Below, piece by piece: positions 23,084-28,223 of a stretch of DNA of 28,223 nucleotides; position 1 is the stretch's first letter, and each line of letters begins with the position of its first letter. The notes under the pieces are model-generated. The model had not been told where the DNA came from and searched no databases. It was given only the letters and a program-made list of their open reading frames with translations. Made by a program: the position numbers and the translations under genes. The stretch lies in contig JAHFOP010000009.1 in assembly GCA_023261605.1 (NCBI GenBank), positions 1 through 28,223 of the forward strand. The letters are read 5' to 3'. Source of the DNA: Candidatus Moraniibacteriota bacterium (GTDB lineage: Bacteria > Patescibacteriota > Minisyncoccia > Moranbacterales > UBA2206).

Positions 23084-23401
23084 ATGAATTTGAAAAACGA
23101 TACTACCAACTGGAAGCCCGCGTATTTACCCATCATCATATTGATATTTCTGGGAGTAATGGCCTTCATGCCGATATTAAACAACATATCCAAAGAATCG
23201 TCCGCGATAAAATATACACGCGGTTATGAAGCTTTTCTGCAAGGAGATTTGGTGGGCGCAAAAAAATATTTCACTGAAGCGACAGCGCTCAATCCGGACG
23301 ATGCTCAATTGAAAAAAAACTTATGCCTCATCAATAGCATAATCAATGACTATGATGATCCGGCTTGCACATATGAAAGTACCGGAGAATCAGAGGAGTA
23401 A
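23084..23401 (+). CDS. Membrane-anchored TPR-like small protein
   Basis: 105 aa, with a short cytoplasmic N-terminus, one TM at about 13-34, and an outside/periplasm-facing segment with one TPR-like helix pair: KYTRGYEAFLQGDLVGAKKY followed by FTEATALNPDDAQLKKNLCL, matching the TPR pattern (G-x-x-x-A-x-x-x-F-x-x-A-x-x-x-x-P). Probably a protein-interaction anchor. The ATG at 23084-23086 was chosen because GAGAGG stands six nt upstream; the frame is open 24 codons further without support. Own promoter and terminator. The function is unknown. Confidence 0.8.
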   Translation: MNLKNDTTNWKPAYLPIIILIFLGVMAFMPILNNISKESSAIKYTRGYEAFLQGDLVGAKKYFTEATALNPDDAQLKKNLCLINSIINDYDDPACTYESTGESEE

Positions 23402-23419
23402 AATTATCTCCAATATCCG

Positions 23420-23462
23420 AAAGACCTATGAATCTTCAACAATTTTTCATAGGTCTTTTTTT
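23420..23462 (+). terminator. Intrinsic terminator of the 105-aa gene
   Basis: AAAGACCTATGAA and TTCATAGGTCTTT form a 13-bp perfect stem, followed by TTTT. Confidence 0.85.
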
Positions 23463-23465
23463 ATA

Positions 23466-23494
23466 TAAAAAACAGGGCAGTCCGAAGACTGCCC
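23466..23494 (-). terminator. UUCG-loop terminator of the 3D-domain gene
   Basis: On the minus strand GGGCAGTC-TTCG-GACTGCCC, a very stable C(UUCG)G tetraloop hairpin, then TGTTTTTT; 22 nt after the stop at 23517. Confidence 0.85.
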
Positions 23495-23516
23495 CTAATA
23501 TACGCATTGTGTGTTT

Positions 23517-24188
23517 TCATTTTTGGGCTATTTTAACCCAAACTTTGAGCTTGGGGTTTCCCCACTTTATGGCATCTTCATACCTATCTATATAGATATC
23601 TATATGATGCCTACCCTTGACGCCTGCGCCTGTATCTTTAACCTCAAATGTTTTGCCAGTTTCTGGCACATAAAAAAGAGTCCCTTCGGGATAATAATCA
23701 GTATCAGCGGCGACGATATTCTTTTTAACTTTTTTACCGCTCGCTAAAATAACCTCATCGTCAGCTCTTTCACCGCTCTTTGTTATGCCTGTGCCAGTTC
23801 CATTTCTTTTTCTGATTTTTTTGTAATTTTTGATTCCTTTTGGAATCGAATCACAAGAAGCATATGCAGTAACCACAACGTTTTTCACCATTTTGGGTGC
23901 AGAAAGATTGACTGGCTCTGATTTTTTCGAATTTTGTGGTTTTTCTTTTTCAACCAGTAGACCAGTCAGTGTTTCATTATCAATCACAAAGCCCAACATC
24001 CCCAAATTTTCTTTCAAGTAAGTGCGAATGAGTTCATCACTTATATTGTTCTCTCGAGGATTTTTCACCTCTCTCTGACTCTGCAGAGCTGGAGCAACAT
24101 ATTTAATAGACTCATCCAGTTTTACGGATTGATAACAAGCCAACACCGCTAGCGCTAATAAGCTGATCAACAAAATACTTTTCTTCAA
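23517..24188 (-). CDS. 3D-domain secreted/anchored cell-wall protein
   Basis: 3D domains (RlpA-like double-psi β-barrels with three conserved Asp) occur in lytic transglycosylases acting on peptidoglycan. The 223 residues begin with a hydrophobic signal/anchor (about 3-19, ending LAVLAC, an imperfect lipobox), a helical region (about 45-80), and the 3D domain at about 104-222: VVVTAYASC, ITKSGE, NIVAADTDYYPEGT with D162, KDTGAGVKGRHHIDIY with D185 and D197, and the final WGNPKLKVWVKI. The conserved three Asp are present, so it is likely active or at least wall-binding. Starts with TTG (24186-24188) behind AGGAGG at 8 nt. Confidence 0.88.
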   Translation of the reverse strand: MKKSILLISLLALAVLACYQSVKLDESIKYVAPALQSQREVKNPRENNISDELIRTYLKENLGMLGFVIDNETLTGLLVEKEKPQNSKKSEPVNLSAPKMVKNVVVTAYASCDSIPKGIKNYKKIRKRNGTGTGITKSGERADDEVILASGKKVKKNIVAADTDYYPEGTLFYVPETGKTFEVKDTGAGVKGRHHIDIYIDRYEDAIKWGNPKLKVWVKIAQK

Positions 24189-24312
24189 AACTATTTCCTC
24201 CTATTTTTAAAAGATCTATTGTAAACACTATAGACGGCAAAAAACGTTGTTTTAAGCCGTTTCTTATTCTACATGATTTATACAACGCTGTCCACCAAAT
24301 GTAACACTTTTC

Positions 24313-25080
24313 TCATTTTTTCCCATAGACAAAGGTTATTCCGAAAATAGTCAGCATGATAAGCACAATTGTGCCGCCGGTGGAAAGATTGAAATAGAAA
24401 GAAGCAAAGATTCCAGCCACGACAGAAATCAATGAAAAAATTTCCGCGTAGATGATTGTGATCGCGAAACTTTTTTTGAGTTGCAAAGCCGTAACCACCG
24501 GAATGACAATGAGCGCGGAAATGAGAAGCACGCCTACAATTGGAATGGCCAGGGCCACAGTAAGTGCGGAAAGAATGATGAGAACAGTGTTTAGTCGTTG
24601 CGTTTTCACGCCGCTCACTTTAGCCGCTTCTTCGTCAAAAGTGATATACACCAGCGGTTTGTAGTGTATGCCTAGGGTTGTGACTACGATAATGGCCAAA
24701 ACGAAAATCATCCAAACGTCGTTCATTGTGACTGTCACAATACTGCCAAAAAGATAGCTGAAAAGATTGGCATTGAAGCCGTGCGCCAAACTCAAAATGA
24801 CCACCGCTACTGCAAGTGAACCAGAAAGAAAAAGTGCCAAGGCTGACTCGCCATAGACTTTCTTGGATGTTCTGAGGCGTTCTATGCCGAGCGATGCCAC
24901 CACAGCCGCGCCCAGGGCCGCTAGGACTGGGTTTATACCTAAAAGCAATCCTATGGCTATGCCTGCCAAAGACACGTGCGAGAGAGTATCTGCAATCAAG
25001 GAATAACGCCTGAGCACCAAAAAAATTCCAATCAGGGGGGCAATAACAGCTACAATAATCCCCGCTTCGAGACCCCGCAC
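24313..25080 (-). CDS. znuB: Zinc ABC transporter permease ZnuB
   Basis: ABC-3 family permease that forms the channel for zinc import. It shows about 7-8 TM helices and the family's IAPLIGIFLVLRRYSLIADT and ADTLSHVSLAGIAIG segments, and the coupling-helix region YITFDEEAAKVSGV. The only ordinary start in frame is GTG at 25078-25080, but family-like sequence continues upstream, LANIFQYGFI, back to ACG at 25111-25113, exactly where an ATG would be expected, directly after a TAA. So the true start may be ACG, or the original ATG has mutated. The gene is in the same frame as znuC and follows it in the operon. Confidence 0.92.
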   Translation of the reverse strand: MRGLEAGIIVAVIAPLIGIFLVLRRYSLIADTLSHVSLAGIAIGLLLGINPVLAALGAAVVASLGIERLRTSKKVYGESALALFLSGSLAVAVVILSLAHGFNANLFSYLFGSIVTVTMNDVWMIFVLAIIVVTTLGIHYKPLVYITFDEEAAKVSGVKTQRLNTVLIILSALTVALAIPIVGVLLISALIVIPVVTALQLKKSFAITIIYAEIFSLISVVAGIFASFYFNLSTGGTIVLIMLTIFGITFVYGKK

Positions 25081-25113
25081 AATGAAACCATATTGGAAAA
25101 TATTGGCTAACGT

Positions 25114-25179
25114 TTAAGTATGGTGATGATGAGTTATAATCTTGACATCCTCTCCGCGCACGTTCAAAGATTTACTCTA
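25114..25179 (-). other. In-frame His-rich extension of ZnuC behind a TAG
   Basis: After the znuC stop TAG (25177-25179) the same frame stays open for 20 codons: SKSLNVRGEDVKIITHHHHT, then TAA (25114-25116). The tail reads as a natural ZnuC C-terminus with four His that could bind zinc. Either a recent nonsense change (for example CAG to TAG) has cut it off or readthrough produces a minor long form. TAG ends other genes here, so it is a true stop. Confidence 0.6.
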
Positions 25180-25884
25180 TGCCAGATATTCTTCCGGAGA
25201 AACATGACACGTCAATGTCTTGTCCACACAAGCAATATGCATTACTTCTTGCGTCAGTCTTTCAATGTCATGCGACACCAGCACTAGAGTTATGCCGAAG
25301 TTCCGATTAAGTTTTTGAAGCAACGCATAAAAACTGTCCTGATTTTTTTGATCCACTCCCGTAGTCGGTTCATCTAAAAAAATAATCTCCGGATGGTTCA
25401 CGAGGGCCCGCGCGATGAAAATCCGCTGTTGCTGCCCACCAGATAAGTCGCCAATAAGACGATCTCTTTGTTCCCACATCCCAACTTTTTCCAAAGCTTC
25501 TTTCACTGCCGCCCTATCCACTTCAGTAGTTTTTTGAAATATTTTTTTATTCGCCCACCGCCCCATCAAAACCACCTCAGACACGCTGGCCGGAAAATTC
25601 ACATCAAAATTGACTGCTTTCTGCGCCACATAACCGATGCGCTGCCAGTCATTAAAATCCTGAATGTCTGTACTAAATAATTTTACCCTCCCTTTTTGTG
25701 GAGAAATCAAATTTAACATTACTTTTAAAAGAGTTGTCTTTCCAGCGCCATTTGGTCCGACCAGTCCGATATAATCGCCTTGATGGATGGCCAAAGTAAT
25801 ATTTTCTAAAACATTTTCTTTTTCGTCATAAGCGAAAGAAATATCTTCCAATTCTATAATATTTTTATCGTGATTTACTGGCAT
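25177..25884 (-). CDS. znuC: Zinc ABC transporter ATP-binding protein ZnuC
   Basis: ATPase that powers zinc import. The 235 residues have all ABC motifs: Walker A GPNGAGKT (43-50), Q-loop around Q88 (YVAQK), signature LSGGQQQR (147-154), Walker B IIFLDEP (167-173), and the switch His in VSHDIE. The start ATG overlaps the end of znuA by 10 nt (25875-25884), indicating translational coupling. The end of the protein (CHVSPEEYLA) is followed by TAG, with a His-rich extension in frame beyond it (see 25114-25179). No SD is needed in this overlap. Confidence 0.95.
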   Translation of the reverse strand: MPVNHDKNIIELEDISFAYDEKENVLENITLAIHQGDYIGLVGPNGAGKTTLLKVMLNLISPQKGRVKLFSTDIQDFNDWQRIGYVAQKAVNFDVNFPASVSEVVLMGRWANKKIFQKTTEVDRAAVKEALEKVGMWEQRDRLIGDLSGGQQQRIFIARALVNHPEIIFLDEPTTGVDQKNQDSFYALLQKLNRNFGITLVLVSHDIERLTQEVMHIACVDKTLTCHVSPEEYLA

Positions 25885-26798
25885 TGCAATGCAGTTTTTA
25901 GATTAGTTAAATTAGCTTGCATGATTGTTATATAACTCTTGCCTTGCGCCGCGCTTTCACCGCTCAGTCCTTCCAATGGATCGAGCACTAGCGTTTGGGC
26001 GCCAACTTCTCTGGAAATAGTCTCGGCCAGCTTCGGACTAACAAGGCTTTCAAAAAAAATATATCTGACATTATTATCTTTGGCAAATTTCGTCACCGCC
26101 GCCAATTGAGCAGGAGAAGGCTCAGCGTCTGGCGTCATGCCTGCAATTGAGACTTGCCGCAGGCCATATTCCGCTGCTAAATAGGCAAAGGCACTGTGCG
26201 AAGTAATGATATCTTTTTTAGCACAACTCTTCAAGTCTTGTCGGTATTGCGCGTCCAATTTCGCCAGTTGGTTTTTTAGAATATCAGCATTAGCTACGTA
26301 ATAATTTTTATTGGCCGGGTCAACTTGTCCAAAACCTTGCGCAATGGTATCAACCATTTTTTCAGCCAGCAGCGGATCGAGCCAGACATGCGGATCAATG
26401 CCCATATGAGAGTCTTCCGTCACTTGCCCCGTGGTCAAGCCTGCACCCGCCACCACTATTTTAGTTTTTTGCGGGTTAATGTTTTTTTGCACGTTGTCTT
26501 GCCATGATTCCAATCCGCCACCGTTTAAGATGATAAGTTGACTGTTTTCCATATTGACTAAATCCCCCGAAGTTGGTTCATAATCATGTGGTTCCGCGCC
26601 AGCCGGCACAATATTGCTCACTTCTGCTTTGTCGCCACCAATACTAGATGCGAAAAAATAGAGCGGATAGAAACTGGCCACTACTTGCAGATTGTTGGAA
26701 TCAATATTTCTCGAAGATGACTGATTCTTTTTGACTGCCCAAAAAACCAACCCAACCAGGATAATCAATAATAATATGACTGTTATATTCCTCTTCAT
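25875..26798 (-). CDS. znuA: Zinc-binding solute-binding protein ZnuA
   Basis: Cluster A-I binding protein that captures extracellular zinc. 307 aa from the chosen ATG at 26796-26798 (MKRN): signal anchor about 4-21, then the lobes. Ligands H71 (EPHDYEPT), H137 (DPHVWLDP), H201 (TSHSAFAYLAAEYGL) and D273/E276. Three His ligands favour zinc; manganese-binding relatives carry Glu where H201 is. The His-rich loop of many ZnuA is short here (EDSHMGIDPH). An upstream ATG (26816) lies inside a 14-bp palindrome and would add MLNLKH, less likely. First gene of the znuACB operon. Confidence 0.94.
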   Translation of the reverse strand: MKRNITVILLLIILVGLVFWAVKKNQSSSRNIDSNNLQVVASFYPLYFFASSIGGDKAEVSNIVPAGAEPHDYEPTSGDLVNMENSQLIILNGGGLESWQDNVQKNINPQKTKIVVAGAGLTTGQVTEDSHMGIDPHVWLDPLLAEKMVDTIAQGFGQVDPANKNYYVANADILKNQLAKLDAQYRQDLKSCAKKDIITSHSAFAYLAAEYGLRQVSIAGMTPDAEPSPAQLAAVTKFAKDNNVRYIFFESLVSPKLAETISREVGAQTLVLDPLEGLSGESAAQGKSYITIMQANLTNLKTALQCQ

Positions 26799-26808
26799 AT
26801 GCTTTAAA

Positions 26809-26822
26809 TTTAGCATGCTAAA
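26809..26822. promoter_or_regulatory. Palindrome upstream of znuA (metal-repressor-like site)
   Basis: Perfect 14-bp palindrome TTTAGCATGCTAAA, 10 bp ahead of the znuA ATG. Size and style resemble operators of DtxR/MntR-type metal regulators, so it may mediate metal control of the operon; a chance palindrome cannot be excluded. Confidence 0.5.
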
Positions 26823-26852
26823 GAGAGCCAGTCCAGCAGTTATTTTAGCTTA

Positions 26853-26881
26853 TTGACATATTTTTTTGCTAATGATAATCT
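26853..26881 (+). promoter_or_regulatory. Promoter of the small RNA/mini-ORF unit
   Basis: TTGACA (26853-26858), 17-nt spacer, TAATCT (26876-26881), or a GATAAT at 26874 with 15 nt. The -10 overlaps TAATGATAATC, similar to half of a Fur/Zur-type box. It points away from znuA, into the unit at 26888-27105. Confidence 0.7.
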
Positions 26882-26887
26882 TTCCTC

Positions 26888-27105
26888 ACATCCGATTGGG
26901 ACTTTCAAATCAGCCCAGTAACAGCCGGAGAAAAGGAGGTGGTGATTCATGCTGTGGGTAATTAAAACTAGCCTCTAGATCTTACTCTTTTGTTAACAGC
27001 AAAAGTAAGATTCCGCGGCATGAAGCGTTTTATACCGCTTTGTACTTGCGTTAGGGGCGCTGGGCCATTCTTGTTATCCCAAGAATGACCCAGATTTATT
27101 TTTTT
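26888..27105 (+). ncRNA. Structured small transcript with a 9-codon ORF
   Basis: Inferred transcript of about 215 nt that starts after the promoter and ends at a terminator, without a downstream gene on this strand. Elements: strong SD and a 9-codon ORF (26949-26978); hairpin H1 starting right after the stop codon (26979-27011; ATCTTACTCTTTTG with CAAAAGTAAGAT); two alternative small hairpins (27015-27038, GCGG/CCGC, and 27023-27040, AAGCG/CGCTT) that exclude each other; and H3 (27060-27093; CTGGGCCATTCTTG with CAAGAATGACCCAG) followed by ATTTATTTTTTT, an intrinsic terminator. No Rfam family is recognised. It could be a dual-function sRNA, a ribosome-binding decoy, or a leader peptide gene. 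Confidence 0.55.
26949..26978 (+). CDS. Mini-ORF of 9 codons (MLWVIKTSL)
   Basis: ATG at 26949-26951 is preceded by AAAAGGAGGTGGTG, a 10-nt match to the anti-SD of 16S rRNA, the strongest in the window, at about 9 nt from the ATG. Stop TAG at 26976-26978. The peptide contains one Trp and is hydrophobic. Whether it is translated into a stable product, or is only a ribosome-loading device, cannot be told. Confidence 0.5.
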   Translation: MLWVIKTSL

Positions 27106-27109
27106 AATA

Positions 27110-27140
27110 AAAAAACCGCCCTTTGTTGGGACGGTTTTTT
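27110..27140. terminator. Terminator shared with the rplL relic
   Basis: ACCGCCC-TTTGTT-GGGACGGT with T-runs on both sides. On the minus strand it follows the rplL remnant and is probably its native terminator. Confidence 0.75.
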
Positions 27141-27164
27141 ATTATCCTTATTCATTCCAAAAGA

Positions 27165-27254
27165 TTATTTCAGGATCACAGTTGCACCAGCTTCTTCCAA
27201 TTTATTTTTCATAGTTTCAGCTTCTTCTTTGGTTACCTTTTCTTTGATACTTTT
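27165..27254 (-). pseudogene. 3' remnant of rplL (ribosomal protein L7/L12)
   Basis: About 30 minus-strand codons ending in TAA encode KEKVTKEEAETMKNKLEEAG followed by ATVILK, the unmistakable last helix and strand of L7/L12 (compare ...KEEAEEIKKKLEEAGATVELK). Upstream the family sequence stops at about 27254, then unrelated DNA leads within 35 nt to the stop of the surface protein gene. The N-terminal three quarters are missing, so this is a truncated copy, presumably left by a rearrangement; the true rplL must be elsewhere. Confidence 0.8.
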
Positions 27255-27287
27255 ATGTATCTGTGGATAACTTTTTGTCTTCTACTT

Positions 27288-28223
27288 CTATGGTCTCACT
27301 TCGCTCCAAGAACAAGCTGGGCAAGTAACTTTGGTGTCAATACAAGAAGCGCCGCACTTACTAGGAGGATAGAGTGGAATTGGCGAACCGCAACCATTAG
27401 TGGGAACCTTTGTGCAATGAGCAGTTTCAGTTGTGATGAGTTGTCCGCAATTTGTCTGATCACAAACATTCCCAGTGCTTACAGGAGCACAGGTCGGTGC
27501 ATAAGTGGGAACTTTAGTGCCAATACAATTTCCACAACCATTCGGACTGGGATAGGACACCCCACTACAGACGGCACCAGCACCGGAACAGTCAGGGCCT
27601 TTACTACCCCAGCATGTTCCGTTGCAACCATCACCAAATGAAGTTCCCGTGCAGACATTGGGTGCATTAGCACAGTCAGGGGTACATGGAGCGGTAACAG
27701 TGTATGGCATGTTATATTTAGTATACCAATTAGCATACTGATTCAACCAACTACCAGTAAATGCTGCACTATAACTTCCAGATACACTCTGAACATTGGC
27801 ATGGGCTGTTCCCGACCATGAACCATTTAGTATAGTTGATTGCGCTCCGTTTATATTTACTTCTAATTTAGTATACGAAAGCCCATTGCTACAGTTTATA
27901 AAAGATATTGCTCCAGTGGCCACTGCCTGCTCTGACGGACTATATATAGCCTTATTAAGACTAACGGTATATGAAACAACGGGGAATACAAAGCTTTCGT
28001 AAGTTCCGTAGACTGTAAACGTATCCGCCTTCGCCTCATTGCCATTTGAAAATAACATGCCACCAGCCAGGATTAGAAAAATCACAACCAAGGAGCCTTT
28101 TTTCCTGCGTATGAATATTAAAACTAATGAAAAAATGAACAGTAGGACTATGCCAGCAATAATACCACCCGGCCAAAAATTTAATTGGGGTTTCTTTGCC
28201 ACTACTTGTGCTAAAACCGGCGC
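27288..28223 (-). CDS. Cys-rich membrane-anchored surface protein (5' partial)
   Basis: At least 311 codons, open to the window edge, so the N-terminus may lie outside; a GTG at 28200-28202 is an alternative start. Seen: membrane segment at about 17-38 of the visible part (GGIIAGIVLLFIFSLVLIFI) followed by RRKKG and a second hydrophobic segment, a β-rich domain (about 65-170: TYESFVFPVVSYTVSLNKAI), then a Cys-rich region (about 175-310) of repeats with the pattern C-x-G-x-x-x-x-x-G-C-x-x-x-C-x-G-(T/S)-K. This type of repeat is frequent in secreted proteins of Parcubacteria as I recall. Likely extracellular, disulfide-stabilised and involved in surface contact; no enzyme motif is visible. Ends in TAG. 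Confidence 0.75.
   Translation of the reverse strand, partial: APVLAQVVAKKPQLNFWPGGIIAGIVLLFIFSLVLIFIRRKKGSLVVIFLILAGGMLFSNGNEAKADTFTVYGTYESFVFPVVSYTVSLNKAIYSPSEQAVATGAISFINCSNGLSYTKLEVNINGAQSTILNGSWSGTAHANVQSVSGSYSAAFTGSWLNQYANWYTKYNMPYTVTAPCTPDCANAPNVCTGTSFGDGCNGTCWGSKGPDCSGAGAVCSGVSYPSPNGCGNCIGTKVPTYAPTCAPVSTGNVCDQTNCGQLITTETAHCTKVPTNGCGSPIPLYPPSKCGASCIDTKVTCPACSWSEVRP

Noticed and set aside
27262..27270. TGTGGATAA (TTATCCACA on the minus strand), perfect DnaA box
   Set aside because: Isolated; no cluster, no AT-rich unwinding element and no dnaA/dnaN genes nearby.
1..28223. Recoding of TAG or TGA as sense codons
   Set aside because: TGA ends the 85-aa gene and TAG ends the ICMT-like and surface protein genes; the znuC TAG is therefore an isolated case.
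1..28223. CRISPR arrays, insertion sequences with inverted repeats, rRNA genes
   Set aside because: None seen: no regularly spaced repeats, no transposase motifs and no rRNA-like sequence.

Overview
The window looks like a chromosomal segment of a Candidate Phyla Radiation (Patescibacteria) bacterium, most probably a Parcubacteria-type lineage such as Moranbacteria. The reasons are a compact mraZ-rsmH-ftsL-ftsI-murF cluster, moderate-to-low GC, many short tightly packed genes whose starts mostly lack a Shine-Dalgarno (SD) sequence, a tRNA gene without encoded CCA, and protein types common in that group (a VanZ/C39 fusion, a GtrA-like protein, Cys-rich surface protein). TAA, TAG and TGA all end recognisable genes, so the code looks standard, unlike Gracilibacteria. 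The lineage call is inference from gene content, without database support.

Layout. 1-4907 (minus): division and wall cluster, led by mraZ under a promoter overlapped by three GTGG repeats; murF runs off the left edge. 5093-8183 (minus): an operon-like run of a P-loop kinase, an HD hydrolase, a SET-domain protein, two Nudix hydrolases and an RBBP9-like serine hydrolase. 8343-9043 (minus): two small orphan genes with strong SD sequences. 9135-12058 (minus): typA/bipA, an ICMT-like membrane protein and an Fe/Mn superoxide dismutase. 12231-13667 (plus): a conserved-looking unknown protein and a GtrA-family membrane protein. 13757-15007 (minus): a VanZ/C39 fusion, divergent from dnaX (15211-16866, plus). 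16918: tRNA-Gln(UUG).

16990-20550 is an accessory stretch next to tRNA-Gln: two small Cys-rich proteins, a 114-aa orphan under a perfect consensus promoter, a 335-aa two-TM coiled-coil protein, a 155-aa orphan, and two short copies of a coding tail (WDEVGTYL) that may be integrase relics. 20548-22946 (minus) is a P-type cation ATPase broken by one frameshift. 23084-24188 holds a one-TM TPR-like protein and a 3D-domain cell-wall protein. 24313-26798 (minus) is a znuA-znuC-znuB zinc uptake operon with two oddities: an in-frame TAG that cuts off a His-rich ZnuC tail, and a ZnuB whose homology begins at ACG rather than ATG. 26853-27105 (plus) is a self-contained small transcription unit with promoter, a 9-codon ORF with an extremely strong SD, hairpins and a terminator. 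Next come a 3' remnant of rplL and a Cys-rich membrane-anchored surface protein that runs off the right edge.

How the genes work together: most of the window is housekeeping (septal peptidoglycan synthesis, replication clamp loading, translation GTPase, oxidative protection, zinc uptake, nucleotide clean-up). The least explained parts are the tRNA-adjacent accessory stretch, the 26.85-27.1 kb small RNA/peptide unit and the set of small SD-bearing orphan genes with their own promoters and terminators.
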